From: Xanthobacteraceae bacterium
GTDB lineage: Bacteria > Pseudomonadota > Alphaproteobacteria > Rhizobiales > Xanthobacteraceae
DNA length: 64,000 nucleotides
Assembly (NCBI GenBank): GCA_022844205.1
Contig: JALHMF010000009.1
Coordinates: 56,750-120,749, forward strand
Direction: 5' to 3'
Shown in pieces: positions 28,993 to 37,877 of the stretch (position 1 is the first letter of the stretch; each line of letters begins with the position of its first letter). The notes beneath the pieces are model-generated. The model did not search any database and was not told the DNA's origin. It was given only the letters and a program-made list of their open reading frames with translations. A program made the translations under genes and the position numbers.

Positions 28993-29919
28993 ATGAATCC
29001 TTTTATCGGAATCGCCTGTCAGCTTGCCGCCGGCGTGTCGTTCACGTTGATGGGGGCGCTCGTGCGTTATGTCAGCCCGCGCGTGCCGCTGGGCGAGATC
29101 GTGTTCGCGCGCAGTTTCATCGCGATTTTTCCGCTGCTTTTGATGCTCGCATGGCGGCATGAACTGATCCTCGCGGTGCGCACCAAAAACCCGCTCGCGC
29201 ATCTCTCCCGGAGTATCTCCGGCATCCTCGCGATGTTTCTGACGTTCACGGCGCTCTGGTATCTGCCGCTCGCGGAGGCGACGGCCATCGGATTCGCCAC
29301 GCCGCTGTTTAATGTGGCGCTGGCGGCAATTTTCCTCCGTGAGAAGGTGCGCATCTGGCGCTGGACCGCGGTCATCATCGGTCTCATCGGCGTGCTGGTG
29401 ATGCTCTCGCCCTATCTCGTCCAACAGGACTACGACCGCAACGACGCCATCGGCGCGGTGGTGGCACTCTTGTCGGCGCTGGCCATTTCGGTGGCGATGA
29501 CGCAGGTGCGATACTTCTCGCGCACCGAGACAACCGCCTCGCTCGTATTCTATTTCTCGATTTCCTGCACGGTCGGCGGATTGCTGACACTGCCGTGGGG
29601 CTGGGTATGGCCTTCCACCGGCGATCTCATGGCCCTGATTGCGCTCGGTGTCTTCGGAGGCTTCGGCCAGATCCTGATCACGGAGAGCTACAGGCACGCA
29701 CCGGCGTCGGTGCTGGCACCCTTCGCCTATTTCACGATGCTGTGGTCGGTCGTGATCGGCTACGTGGCGTTCAGCGAACTGCCGAAGCAGGAAGTGTTTA
29801 TGGGCGCGACGATCGTGATCCTGGCCGGACTGTTCGTGATCTACCGCGAGCGGAAGCTCGGCATCGAGCGCAACAAGGAGCGCGAGGCGGAAGGCCCGCC
29901 GGCCGGTACTGCCGTTTAG
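28993..29919 (+). CDS. EamA/DMT-family transporter
   Basis: A drug/metabolite-superfamily carrier of 308 residues with ten hydrophobic helices in two EamA repeats (~5-140 and ~150-285). The first repeat includes GEIVFARSFIAIFPLL and FTALWYLPLAEATAIGFATP; the second includes FGQILITESYRHAPASVLAP. The C-terminal tail is highly charged and cytoplasmic. ATG 28993 is chosen because the upstream extension is Arg-rich and unlike the family. It follows the molybdenum subunit gene by 64 bp. The substrate is not predictable. Confidence 0.88.
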   Translation: MNPFIGIACQLAAGVSFTLMGALVRYVSPRVPLGEIVFARSFIAIFPLLLMLAWRHELILAVRTKNPLAHLSRSISGILAMFLTFTALWYLPLAEATAIGFATPLFNVALAAIFLREKVRIWRWTAVIIGLIGVLVMLSPYLVQQDYDRNDAIGAVVALLSALAISVAMTQVRYFSRTETTASLVFYFSISCTVGGLLTLPWGWVWPSTGDLMALIALGVFGGFGQILITESYRHAPASVLAPFAYFTMLWSVVIGYVAFSELPKQEVFMGATIVILAGLFVIYRERKLGIERNKEREAEGPPAGTAV

Positions 29920-29920
29920 T

Positions 29921-30157
29921 TTAAAACGCCTTGAACGTGATGATGGTGCGCGTGTCCTGGATGCCGGGAATCGTCTGCACTTTCTCGTTCACGAAATGGC
30001 CGATGTCGGCCTTCTCGTCGACGTAGAATTTCACGAGCAGGTCGAACTCCCCGGCGGTCGAATAGATTTCCGAGGCAATTTCGGTGTCCGCCAGCCGGTT
30101 CGCGACCTCATAGGATTTCCCAAGCTGGCACTTGATTTGGACGAAGAAGGGGACCAT
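29921..30157 (-). CDS. Stand-alone Lrp/AsnC ligand-binding (RAM) domain protein
   Basis: A 78-residue protein made only of the effector/oligomerisation domain of Lrp/AsnC regulators. It starts MVPFFVQIKCQLGKSYEVAN, has YSTAGEFDLLVKFYVDE in the middle and ends DTRTIITFKAF. There is no helix-turn-helix. ATG 30157 is favoured because GGAG lies six bases upstream; longer starts at 30172 or 30304 lack a ribosome site. Such proteins bind amino acids or partner with full-length Lrp proteins (family knowledge). It is convergent with the EamA gene, with a single base between the stops. Confidence 0.85.
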   Translation of the reverse strand: MVPFFVQIKCQLGKSYEVANRLADTEIASEIYSTAGEFDLLVKFYVDEKADIGHFVNEKVQTIPGIQDTRTIITFKAF

Positions 30158-30278
30158 TCGCGGCTCCGGCATTGCGTTGCGGGGAGGGGACCAGAAACAG
30201 GCGGGAGAGGCAAGGGGAACCGCAAGGACGACGCGGCGTTCAATCTCGACAGGGGACAGCCCCTGCGGAGGTTTTGCG

Positions 30279-30512
30279 ATGGCGCAATGCGATACATGCG
30301 GCAACGATTATGATAAGGCGTTTCAAATCACCAAGGCCGGCAAATCCTACACCTTCGACAGTTTCGAATGCGCGATTTACAAGCTCGCACCGGAATGCAG
30401 CCATTGCGGCGTCCGCATCATTGGTCACGGGCTGGAGAAGGACGGCACCTTCTACTGCTGCGATCATTGCGCGGAGAAATCCGGCGTGAAGGGTTTAAAG
30501 GACCGAATTTGA
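30279..30512 (+). CDS. Small Cys-rich metal-binding protein (metallothionein/zinc-ribbon-like)
   Basis: A 77-residue protein with eight cysteines in pairs: CDTC at residues 4-7, one in SFEC, CSHC and the cluster CCDHC, plus neighbouring histidines. The spacing resembles bacterial metallothionein-like or TRASH-type zinc proteins. ATG 30279 is preceded by GGAGG, and longer starts would add unrelated residues. It is followed after 10 bp by the host-attachment-family gene and probably shares its transcript. The metal and role are not known. Confidence 0.8.
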   Translation: MAQCDTCGNDYDKAFQITKAGKSYTFDSFECAIYKLAPECSHCGVRIIGHGLEKDGTFYCCDHCAEKSGVKGLKDRI

Positions 30513-30522
30513 GGGACGCAAC

Positions 30523-30972
30523 ATGGCTGGACTGAAAATCAAGAACGGCGAGTGGGTCGTCGTCTGCGACGGGGGCAAGGCGCTGATTTTCGAGAATATC
30601 GGCGACGAAGTTTTTCCCAATCTGAAGACGCGCGAAGTTCACGAACATGCCGACAAGAAGACGCATGAGCAGGGGACGGACGCTCCCGGCCGCGTGCATT
30701 CCTCCACGGGCGCCGCACGCAGTTCCGTCGAGCAGACCGACTGGCACGATCAGGCGGAGCGTGAATTTCTGATCCAGCTTGCCAAACGGCTGGAGAAAGC
30801 CGTCGAGACAGCGGAGATGAAGTCCGTGATTATCGTGGCGCCGCCCAGAGCGCTTGGCGTACTGCGAGACGCCTATCCCGGCCAGTTGAAGTCGGCGATC
30901 CGCCAGGAGATCAGCAAGGACTACGTGAAAATGCCGGTCCACGAGATCGAGAAGCATCTCACCGGCGCATAG
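30523..30972 (+). CDS. Host attachment family protein
   Basis: A 149-residue soluble protein of the family annotated as required for attachment to host cells (AtsE-like). It shows WVVVCDGGKALIFENIGDE near the N-terminus, a Gly/His/Thr-rich linker, the AEREFLIQLAKRLEKAV helix around residues 83-99, IIVAPPRALGVLRDAY and KDYVKMPVHEIEKHL at the C-terminus, all typical. The family is widespread in alphaproteobacteria and its biochemical function is unclear. It starts 10 bp after the Cys-rich gene with a GGGACGC-type ribosome site. Confidence 0.85.
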   Translation: MAGLKIKNGEWVVVCDGGKALIFENIGDEVFPNLKTREVHEHADKKTHEQGTDAPGRVHSSTGAARSSVEQTDWHDQAEREFLIQLAKRLEKAVETAEMKSVIIVAPPRALGVLRDAYPGQLKSAIRQEISKDYVKMPVHEIEKHLTGA

Positions 30973-31032
30973 CGGCCATGGCCGTGCGCGCTCTTGCAAG
31001 CGCACGGCATCTCCCATAAATTTCCAGCGCAA

Positions 31033-31121
31033 TCTCGTTGGGGTGTCCGGGCCACCGGGCTGAGAGGCAATCCTGCCAACCCATCGAACCTGATCCGGCT
31101 CACACCGGCGGAGGAAACCGA
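31033..31121 (+). promoter_or_regulatory. TPP (THI-box) riboswitch
   Basis: The conserved parts occur in order: GGGGTG near 31040, CTGAGAGG at 31060-31067, ACCCATCGAACCTGATCCGG around 31079-31098 and CACACCGGCGGAGGAAA ending near 31118. Between it and thiM, CCCATCCCG (31156-31164) can pair with CGGGGACGGG (31173-31182), which covers the G-rich ribosome site seven bases before the GTG start. This suggests control of translation initiation, with TPP shutting the operon. The aptamer is clear; the expression-platform fold is inference. Confidence 0.93.
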
Positions 31122-31189
31122 GATGCACTTCCATCGCAGCTTTGCGCGCGTGCAGCCCATCCCGCCGTTTTTCGGGGACGGGGACCGTC

Positions 31190-31972
31190 GTGACGCTTGA
31201 GGTCGCCGAGCGCGCCGGTGAACTGCTTGCGCTGATGCGCGAGCGGCGCCCGCGCGTTCAATGCATCACCAACACCGTCGTGCAGGGCTTCACCGCCAAT
31301 GTGCTGCTGGCGGCGGGCGCCATTCCGTCGATGACCACGTCGTGCGATGAGATCGGGTATTTTGTTTCGGGGGCAAGTGCGCTGCTGGTCAATCTTGGCA
31401 CGTTCGATACCGAACGGCGCGAGGCGATCGGCATCGCGGTCGAGGCCGCGCGCGAGGGCGATATTCCGTGGCTGCTCGATCCCGTCTTCATCGATCGCTC
31501 GCCGCCGCGCGCGGAATATGCGCGCGAACTGGCACTGAAGGAGCCCCGCGTCGTGCGCGCGAACGCCGCTGAATTCGAAGCGCTGGCGAAGCGGAAGACC
31601 ACGCCGGAATCGCTCGACCGCTTCGCGCTCGATCACATCACAGTCGCGGCCTGCACGGGGGCGGTCGATCTCGTGACCAGCGGGACCACGCGCGTGTCCA
31701 TTTCCAACGGACATGCGTATATGAGTCAGGTGACCGGCATCGGGTGCGCGGAGACGGCGCTGATGGCCGCACTCGTGTCCGTGGACGACGATGAATTTCT
31801 GGCGGCTTCCGCCGCACTCCTGATCGCGGGTGTTGCCGGCGAGATCGCGGCGGAGCGGGCGAATGGTCCCGGCAGCTTCGCGGTCGAGCTGATCGATACG
31901 CTCGCGTCCATCGACGCGGCTGCAATCGTGGAGCGGGCAAGCCTTTCGATTTCGGCAGGAGACGGCGCATGA
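31190..31972 (+). CDS. thiM: Hydroxyethylthiazole kinase
   Basis: Salvage kinase phosphorylating 4-methyl-5-(2-hydroxyethyl)thiazole. From GTG 31190 it has 260 residues. It shows VQCITNTVVQGFTANVLLAA around residues 23-42, ANAAEFEALA around 123-132 and the anion-hole motif TGIGCAETALMAAL around 180-193, whose Gly-x-Gly-Cys is the active-site loop. GTG follows a G-rich site; an in-frame start at 31142 would add a basic stretch not seen in the family. It is the first gene of the riboswitch-controlled operon and overlaps thiE by four bases. Confidence 0.9.
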   Translation: MTLEVAERAGELLALMRERRPRVQCITNTVVQGFTANVLLAAGAIPSMTTSCDEIGYFVSGASALLVNLGTFDTERREAIGIAVEAAREGDIPWLLDPVFIDRSPPRAEYARELALKEPRVVRANAAEFEALAKRKTTPESLDRFALDHITVAACTGAVDLVTSGTTRVSISNGHAYMSQVTGIGCAETALMAALVSVDDDEFLAASAALLIAGVAGEIAAERANGPGSFAVELIDTLASIDAAAIVERASLSISAGDGA

Positions 31973-32631
31973 AGCCGGACCTCCGCGTCTATCTCCTGAT
32001 CGACCCGGAGCATATAGGCAAGCTCAGCCCCGCCGATTGCGCGGCTGCCGCCGTGCGCGGCGGGGCGACGCTCCTGCAAGTGCGCGACAAGCGCGGGAAT
32101 ACGTCGGATACGATTGCGCTGACGCGCGCGGTGATCGCGCAGGCGCGGCCAAAAGCCGTGCCGGTGCTGGTCAACGACCGGGTGGACATCGCCCTCGCGG
32201 CGGGGGCGGACGGCGTGCATGTCGGCGACGACGACATGCCGCCCGCCGAGGCGCGCCGCCTGCTCGGTCCCGACGCGATCATCGGCCGTTCGGTGAAACG
32301 GATCGAACAACTCGGCGATCCGGCGTTGATCGATTATGCGGCCGTGGGCGGCGTGTTCGCAACCGTCAGCAAGAACAATCCGGAGCCGCCGCTTGGCCCC
32401 GCAGGCCTGCGCACGTTGATCCGCGAAATCCGCAAGCTTGCGCCGCTGTTGCCGGTCTGCGCCATTGCGGGCATCGACGAGAGCAATGCCATGAGCGTCA
32501 TTGAGGCGGGGGCTGACGGGATCTCCATCATCTCCGCGATCGCCAAGGCGGCCGACCCTGAGAAAGCCACGCGCAATCTGCGGCACATCGTGGATGAGGC
32601 GTTGAAACTACGAGAAGGAAAAGTCGCATGA
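31969..32631 (+). CDS. thiE: Thiamine-phosphate synthase
   Basis: Joins HMP diphosphate and thiazole phosphate to thiamine phosphate. The 220-residue TIM barrel has [10 protein letters not shown] around residues 36-45 (diphosphate site), [24 protein letters not shown] around 61-84 and [12 protein letters not shown], ending with the phosphate loop near [12 protein letters not shown]. The start overlaps the thiM stop (ATGA) and the stop overlaps the thiD start, so thiM-thiE-thiD are translationally coupled. Confidence 0.93.
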   Translation: MKPDLRVYLLIDPEHIGKLSPADCAAAAVRGGATLLQVRDKRGNTSDTIALTRAVIAQARPKAVPVLVNDRVDIALAAGADGVHVGDDDMPPAEARRLLGPDAIIGRSVKRIEQLGDPALIDYAAVGGVFATVSKNNPEPPLGPAGLRTLIREIRKLAPLLPVCAIAGIDESNAMSVIEAGADGISIISAIAKAADPEKATRNLRHIVDEALKLREGKVA

Positions 32632-33431
32632 CCGTGATCGCACTCACCATCGCCGGATCGGACTCCAGCGGCGGGGCCGGCATCCAGGCCGACCTCAAGA
32701 CGTTTTCGGCGCTTGGCGTTTATGGCGCGTCGGTGATCACCGCACTCACCGCGCAGAATACGCTGGGCGTTTCCGGCATCCACGACGTGCCGGCGAATTT
32801 CGTCTCGGCGCAGATGGACGCGGTGTATTCCGACCTCAACGTGCGCGCGACCAAGATCGGGATGCTGTCGCAGCCCGCGACCATCGAGGCGGTGGCGAAA
32901 GGACTGGAACGCCACAAGGTGAAGAATGTCGTGCTCGATCCGGTGATGGTGGCGGCGTCCGGCGATCCGCTGCTGGCGCCGGAAGCGATCGACACGCTGA
33001 AGCGCGTGCTGTTTTCCCGCGCTCTGATTGTGACTCCAAACCTGCACGAGGCGGCGGCACTGCTGGGCGAGCCGATGGCGCGCACCGACGAGCATATGCG
33101 CTTGCAGGCGGAAAAAATCCGCGCACTCGGCGTGGACACGGTGCTGGTGAAGGGCGGCCATCGCGAGGGGCCGGAAGCGGTCGATCTGCTGGTCGATGCC
33201 AACGGCGCGCGGCGGCTGGTCTCGAAGCGCATCTCCACGGTGAACATTCACGGCACCGGCTGCACCCTGTCTTCGGCCATCGCGTCGTTTCTGGCGAAGG
33301 GCGCCAACCTGCACGACGCGGTGTCGCTCGCCAAGAATTACATCACCGAAGCAATTGCGAGTGCCGACAAGCTCGGCATCGGTCACGGGCACGGCCCGGT
33401 GCATCATTTTCATGCGCTGTGGAAGCACTAG
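32628..33431 (+). CDS. thiD: Hydroxymethylpyrimidine / phosphomethylpyrimidine kinase
   Basis: Two successive phosphorylations of HMP to its diphosphate, the ThiE co-substrate. The 267-residue ribokinase-like protein begins [20 protein letters not shown], as ThiD does, with [15 protein letters not shown] around residues 104-118, [12 protein letters not shown] and the active-site [19 protein letters not shown] loop around 205-218. The ATG overlaps the thiE stop. Together the operon provides salvage of both thiamine halves; thiC and thiG are not in the window. Confidence 0.95.
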   Translation: MTVIALTIAGSDSSGGAGIQADLKTFSALGVYGASVITALTAQNTLGVSGIHDVPANFVSAQMDAVYSDLNVRATKIGMLSQPATIEAVAKGLERHKVKNVVLDPVMVAASGDPLLAPEAIDTLKRVLFSRALIVTPNLHEAAALLGEPMARTDEHMRLQAEKIRALGVDTVLVKGGHREGPEAVDLLVDANGARRLVSKRISTVNIHGTGCTLSSAIASFLAKGANLHDAVSLAKNYITEAIASADKLGIGHGHGPVHHFHALWKH

Positions 33432-33440
33432 GAGAACGCA

Positions 33441-34526
33441 ATGAAGAAACTCACGAGGCGCACGACACTCGTCCTGATCGGTGCGGCCGGAACCGTCGCG
33501 GCCCCCAGCATTGCCCGCGCGCAAACCGTGAAGTGGCGGATGGCGACGTCATGGCCCGCGAATTTGCCGGGGCCGGGCGTATCCGCGCAGCGTCTCGCGG
33601 ATCGCATTGCCACGATGAGCGGCGGAAGGCTGGAGATTTCGCTGTTCGCGGCGGGCCAGATCGTGCCCGCGTTCGAGGTGTTCGATGCCGTTTCCGCCGG
33701 CACGGTGGAGATGGCGCATACGGCCGCGTTCTACTGGCGCGGAAAAATGCCGGCGGCGGTTTTTTTTACGACCGTTCCGTTCGGGCTTTCGCCGGTCGAT
33801 CATCAGGCGTGGCTCGAACATGGCGGCGGACAGGCGCTGTGGGACGAGCTCTATCGCCCGCATCGCGTGCGCGGTTTCGTGGCGGGCAATACCGGCCCCT
33901 CGATGGGCGGCTGGTTCAAGAAGGAAGTAAAATCGCTCGCCGACATCAAGGGGCTTCGCATCCGCGTGCTCGGCATTGGCGGCGATGTGTTCAGCCGCCT
34001 TGGCGCTACACCCGTTTCCATTCCCGCCGCCGATCTCATCACCAGTCTCGACACTGGCGCGATCGATGCGGTGGAATTTCTCGCCCCCGTCAGCGATCTC
34101 ACGACCGGCCTGCATCAAGTGACGCCGCTCTATTACGGCCCCGGCTTCAACAAGCCGAACGGGGCGGGCGAGGCGATCGTTTCGCTGAAAGCCTACGAGT
34201 CGCTGCCCGCCGACTTACAGGCGATTGTCGCCTCGGCCTGCCGCCTCGAACATTCCGCCGGACTCGCCGACGCCGCCTGGCAGAACGCGCAGGCGCTTGC
34301 GACCCTCGTCGGCTCGCACAAGACGCGCGTGCTGTTCTTCCCCGATGAAATCGTCGAGGCCGCGCAGAAAATTTCGCGTGAACTCATCGCGGAGATCGGC
34401 AAGACCTCGGCCATCGCCGGCAAGATCGTGGAGAGCTACACCAACGCGCAGGATCGCAGCCGCGGCTGGTCGTCGTTGCAGGCGAGCATGCTGGTGTCGC
34501 AGCTCCGCGCGCAGGCGAAGCGGTGA
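33441..34526 (+). CDS. TRAP transporter solute-binding protein (DctP family, Tat signal)
   Basis: A periplasmic binding protein of 361 residues. The N-terminus has a twin-arginine signal RRTTLVLIGAAG with cleavage near ARAQ. After it come VKWRMATSWPANLPGPG, GRLEISLFAAGQIVPAFEVF and LRIRVLGIGGDVFSRLGATP, the usual DctP landmarks, with the binding arginine likely in LRIRV. It starts nine bases after thiD with GGAG in the gap, so it sits in the TPP-controlled transcript. No membrane subunits (dctQ/dctM) accompany it. The ligand is unknown. Confidence 0.9.
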   Translation: MKKLTRRTTLVLIGAAGTVAAPSIARAQTVKWRMATSWPANLPGPGVSAQRLADRIATMSGGRLEISLFAAGQIVPAFEVFDAVSAGTVEMAHTAAFYWRGKMPAAVFFTTVPFGLSPVDHQAWLEHGGGQALWDELYRPHRVRGFVAGNTGPSMGGWFKKEVKSLADIKGLRIRVLGIGGDVFSRLGATPVSIPAADLITSLDTGAIDAVEFLAPVSDLTTGLHQVTPLYYGPGFNKPNGAGEAIVSLKAYESLPADLQAIVASACRLEHSAGLADAAWQNAQALATLVGSHKTRVLFFPDEIVEAAQKISRELIAEIGKTSAIAGKIVESYTNAQDRSRGWSSLQASMLVSQLRAQAKR

Positions 34527-34537
34527 CCTTTTCTAAA

Positions 34538-34650
34538 CCGTCACCCTGAGGTGGCCGCGCATTTCCGTGCGCAGCCCTCGAAGGGCGACGCCCGTGCCGT
34601 TCATCCTTCGAGGCTCGCCGCTCGCGCGGCTCGCGCCTCAGGATGACGGA
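34538..34650. repeat. Dispersed ~110-bp palindromic element, copy 3
   Basis: It begins CCGTCACCCTGAGGTGGCCG and ends GCGCCTCAGGATGACGGA, with CCCTCGAAGGGCGACGCC and CATCCTTCGAGGCTCGCC inside. The outer and inner arms match copies at 1542 and 14403, while the loop tips differ. As with the other two, it lies between convergent genes. Confidence 0.85.
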
Positions 34651-34670
34651 TTGGATTCAGGTTGGATTGA

Positions 34671-36017
34671 TCAACCCAACACGCGGTTCACCGCATCGGC
34701 GGTGGCGCGGCCGCTCAGGAATGCGCCGCCGCAAGTCTGCGCGAATTCGCCCGCAAGCGCCTCGCCCGCGAAGAACAGCTTGTTCACGACGGGCTTGGCG
34801 AGATCCTGCCGGGCAACATGATGTCCGGGGATCGAGGCGGCATAGGCACCGCGAATCCACGGATTGCGGCCCCAGGTGGTGAAGTCCGCCTGCACGATTT
34901 TCTTCTCGGCGTCCGCGCCGAAAATCCGGCGCACGGATTCGCGCCCGAAATCGACGGCGGCTTCGGTGCCTGCCGCCGTGAGTTCCCAGGCGAATTTTCC
35001 GCCCACGAAACCGATCAGCAAATCCGTGTCGAACGGGAAGGCGAGAAAATAGATGTCCTGCCGGCCGGGGCGTTCGTAATGCAGGTCGTCGAATTCCTTG
35101 AGACCGAGCCGGTCGCCCTGAATGAGCATCGGAATCTTCGCGAGCAGTCCCATCGCGATGCGGTGGAAGGAATCTTCCTTCCATTCCGGCAGCACCGGAT
35201 CGAAGCGGATGCGGCCCGAAGCGAGCGCGCCCACGGAGCAGGTGATGATGCAGGCGCGCGCTTTCACATCGCCCTTCGCCGTTTCGCAGACGACACCCGG
35301 CCCGTCATAGCGGATGCGCGTTACGGGTGTGGCCGTCGAAATCGGAAGCCCGTCAGCGAGCGTGCGCACAAGCGCGCCGTAGCCTTCCTTCACGAGATAA
35401 TTCGGATCGAGATCGGCCTGCTCCGACAGATGCGAAATCGAGAGGTCTTCGAGATCGACCGCCATATCCATCGGGCCGAGCACCGTCGCGGCGACATGCT
35501 CGGCCGGCGTGCGGATGCGCGTGATCGTGCTCACGGCACCATCGCCGCGCTTGGAGTGCTTTTCGGTGGCCTGGATGATCGCCTTTTCAGCTTTCTCATA
35601 TTCGGCCATTTCGGCGGGGGTGAATTTGCGCGGCTTGTTGCCGTACCAAACATGGTCGAGCTTCATCTGGTGATCTTGCAGCGTGAATTTCTTTTCGCGC
35701 GCGAGGTTGTACATCGGGTTGCGGTCGGCGGCGTGAATCCACGCGCAGCCGCGGTCGAACGGGACGCCGAAGAACGTCGTGTCGGTCCAGGCGCGTCCGC
35801 CCGGCTCAGGCAGGGCTTCGAGCAGCACGACGCTGCGGCCGAGGCTTTGCAGCCGCCGCGCGGCGGACATGCCCGCTGCGCCGGAGCCGACGATCACAAC
35901 GTCCGGATTGGACGGAAGCGGCGTTTGTCCGAACGCGCGGCCTGAGGAAAACGTTGCGAGCGCGGCTGTGCCCGCACCCGCAACGAATTCACGTCTGGAT
36001 GGATATCTCGCAGACAT
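34671..36017 (-). CDS. Tat-exported flavin monoamine oxidase family protein
   Basis: FAD amine oxidase of 448 residues. The twin-arginine signal SRREFVAGAGTAALATF points to folded export. Next come the FAD loop DVVIVGSGAAGMSAARRLQS around residues 39-58, GGRAWTDT around 73-80, and the C-terminal LFFAGEALAGEFAQTCGGAF near 413-432, which closes the flavin site. It lies 34 bp downstream of the FAH-family gene on the same strand, so they are probably one operon. The amine substrate is unknown. Confidence 0.88.
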   Translation of the reverse strand: MSARYPSRREFVAGAGTAALATFSSGRAFGQTPLPSNPDVVIVGSGAAGMSAARRLQSLGRSVVLLEALPEPGGRAWTDTTFFGVPFDRGCAWIHAADRNPMYNLAREKKFTLQDHQMKLDHVWYGNKPRKFTPAEMAEYEKAEKAIIQATEKHSKRGDGAVSTITRIRTPAEHVAATVLGPMDMAVDLEDLSISHLSEQADLDPNYLVKEGYGALVRTLADGLPISTATPVTRIRYDGPGVVCETAKGDVKARACIITCSVGALASGRIRFDPVLPEWKEDSFHRIAMGLLAKIPMLIQGDRLGLKEFDDLHYERPGRQDIYFLAFPFDTDLLIGFVGGKFAWELTAAGTEAAVDFGRESVRRIFGADAEKKIVQADFTTWGRNPWIRGAYAASIPGHHVARQDLAKPVVNKLFFAGEALAGEFAQTCGGAFLSGRATADAVNRVLG

Positions 36018-36051
36018 GCTTCCCCCGAAGCCTGCTTTCAGCGAAGCGGCG

Positions 36052-36912
36052 TTACTTCTTGTAGTTCACCACTTTCTGCTTCATCTCGCCAAGCCCTTCG
36101 ATGCCGAGCGCCACGACATCGCCGGCCTTGAGCCAGACCGGCTCCGGCTTCATGCCGATCGCAACCCCGGGAGGTGTCCCGGTGCAGATCATGTCGCCCG
36201 GCTCCAGCACGTAGAATTGCGAGCAGTACCAGACGATATACTCCGCGCCGAAGATCATGGTCCTGGTGGAGCCGTTCTGTCGTTTCTGGCCGTTGACGGA
36301 GAGCCACATTTTCAGGTTCTGCGGGTCCTTGATTTCATCGCGGGTGACGAGCCACGGGCCGACCGGTCCGAAATTCTCCGCACCCTTGCCCTTGTTCCAC
36401 TGCGCCGGGTTGCCGCCGCGGTCGATCTGGAAGCTGCGCTCGGAAACGTCGTTGGCGACCGTGTAGCCGGCGATATGATTCTTCGCGTCCTTCTCGGACT
36501 TTAAATAACGCGCGCGTTTGCCGATCACGATGTTCAACTCGCATTCGTAATCGAGCTTCTTCGAATCCTTCGGCACGATGATGTTGTCGTTCGGGCCGCA
36601 GATGCAATTTGGCGCCTTGGTGAACAGGATCGGTTCTTTCGGGATCGGCATGCCGATCTCGTTGGCGTGGTCGGAATAATTCAGACCGACGCCGATGTAA
36701 TGCCGGGTGCCCGCGACCGGCGGTCCGAGGCGAGGCTTGCCCTTCACAAGCGGAAGCTTTTCGAGCTTCGCCTTCCTGATTTTCGCCAGGCTGTTGGCGA
36801 GGACTTCGCCATTGATGTCGGGGACGATTTTCGAAAGGTTACGGATCTGGCCCTTGGAATCGACGATACCGGGTTTTTCCCGGCCTGCGGGGCCGAAGCG
36901 CACGAGCTTCAT
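36052..36912 (-). CDS. Fumarylacetoacetate hydrolase (FAH) family protein
   Basis: A 286-residue cytosolic metal-dependent C-C or C-O lyase/hydrolase. It shows YIGVGLNYSDHANEIGMPIP around residues 74-93, the metal ligands of YECELNIVIGKRAR around 127-140, VANDVSERSFQIDRGG around 159-174 and TGTPPGVAIGM near 245. ATG 36912 has AGGAA upstream; the longer frame to 37014 is not family-like. Possible roles are acylpyruvate (for example fumarylpyruvate) or ureidoglycolate-type cleavage. It is upstream of the amine oxidase. Confidence 0.85.
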   Translation of the reverse strand: MKLVRFGPAGREKPGIVDSKGQIRNLSKIVPDINGEVLANSLAKIRKAKLEKLPLVKGKPRLGPPVAGTRHYIGVGLNYSDHANEIGMPIPKEPILFTKAPNCICGPNDNIIVPKDSKKLDYECELNIVIGKRARYLKSEKDAKNHIAGYTVANDVSERSFQIDRGGNPAQWNKGKGAENFGPVGPWLVTRDEIKDPQNLKMWLSVNGQKRQNGSTRTMIFGAEYIVWYCSQFYVLEPGDMICTGTPPGVAIGMKPEPVWLKAGDVVALGIEGLGEMKQKVVNYKK

Positions 36913-37034
36913 GGACGTTCCTCTTCGGTGTTTTTCAATGGCGGGAGGCGGATCATGCTTCGCGGGCGGCATCATCGCAAGCGGCTTTCGCCATCCAGCA
37001 TTGCGATTTCGCAAGCGCTGGTGCGATGCAGCGA

Positions 37035-37739
37035 TCAGTCGCCAGTCGGCGAGATCCGGAATTCCAGCACGTCCTTGCGCTTACGGAGCATCTCTGCGAG
37101 ATGCGAAAATTTCTTCGGCTCCAGCGTGCGGATCGACATGCGGTATTCGAAATGGCTGCCGTCTTCCATGCGGTAGCTCATATTCGCCAGCGAGAAGTCG
37201 TAGGAACGGATCATCTTGCGGACCTCTTCCTCCGTCGGCGTCTGCTGCTTTTTGAATCTTAGAATGAGTTGCGCGTAGGATTGGCTCGGCATGTGGTTCT
37301 CGATCCAGAGGAACAGCGCAAGCGTGCCGAGCACCGCCAAGGTGCCGAGAATCGCTGGAAAGAAAAATCCGACGCCATAGAGGATGCCGAGCGACGCCGT
37401 GATCCAGATCGAGGCCGCGGTCGTCAGTCCGCGAACGCTGAGACCCTCCTTGAAGATCACGCCGGCGCCGAGAAAGCCGATGCCGGTCATGATGCCTTGC
37501 GCCATCCGCTGCGGGTCCAGAATCGTGTTGGCCTTGCCCATTTCGGAGGGCAGCCAGTCGGTGGGATAGGCGGTGATCATCATCAGCAGCGCCGAGGCAA
37601 GACAGACGAGCGCATGGGTGCGGAAGCCGGCAGGCCGCCCGTGATAACTGCGCTCGAAGCCGATCAGGGCGCCCGCAAGCCAGGCCGAGCCGAGATGAAG
37701 GGCGATTTCCCAATAGTGTGCCGTCTGCATGGCTTGCAT
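37035..37739 (-). CDS. MgtC/SapB family membrane protein
   Basis: A 234-residue inner-membrane protein. Helices lie around residues 8-24, 38-58, 80-100, 105-122 and 125-145, with the family blocks LAGALIGFERSYHGRPAGFR and GIGFLGAGVIFKEGLSVRGL, followed by TTAASIWITASLGILYGVG. The C-terminal ~90 residues form the cytosolic domain found in longer MgtC proteins. ATG 37739 is supported by AAGGAGA and GGAG upstream; the frame starting at 37823 would add residues before the first helix. Its role in Mg2+ stress is family knowledge only. Confidence 0.87.
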   Translation of the reverse strand: MQAMQTAHYWEIALHLGSAWLAGALIGFERSYHGRPAGFRTHALVCLASALLMMITAYPTDWLPSEMGKANTILDPQRMAQGIMTGIGFLGAGVIFKEGLSVRGLTTAASIWITASLGILYGVGFFFPAILGTLAVLGTLALFLWIENHMPSQSYAQLILRFKKQQTPTEEEVRKMIRSYDFSLANMSYRMEDGSHFEYRMSIRTLEPKKFSHLAEMLRKRKDVLEFRISPTGD

Positions 37740-37877
37740 CGCGTTGCTCCGGTTCTCCTTTCCAGAGCTAGACCCGCGGGCGATCAGCGTCCAGAAAAAT
37801 GTCATGAATCCGTCAAAAAGCATCTCGACCTGACGCGCCCGTGACTTTCCGGCGGCGGCGGATTAGCGTCGCGCCGC

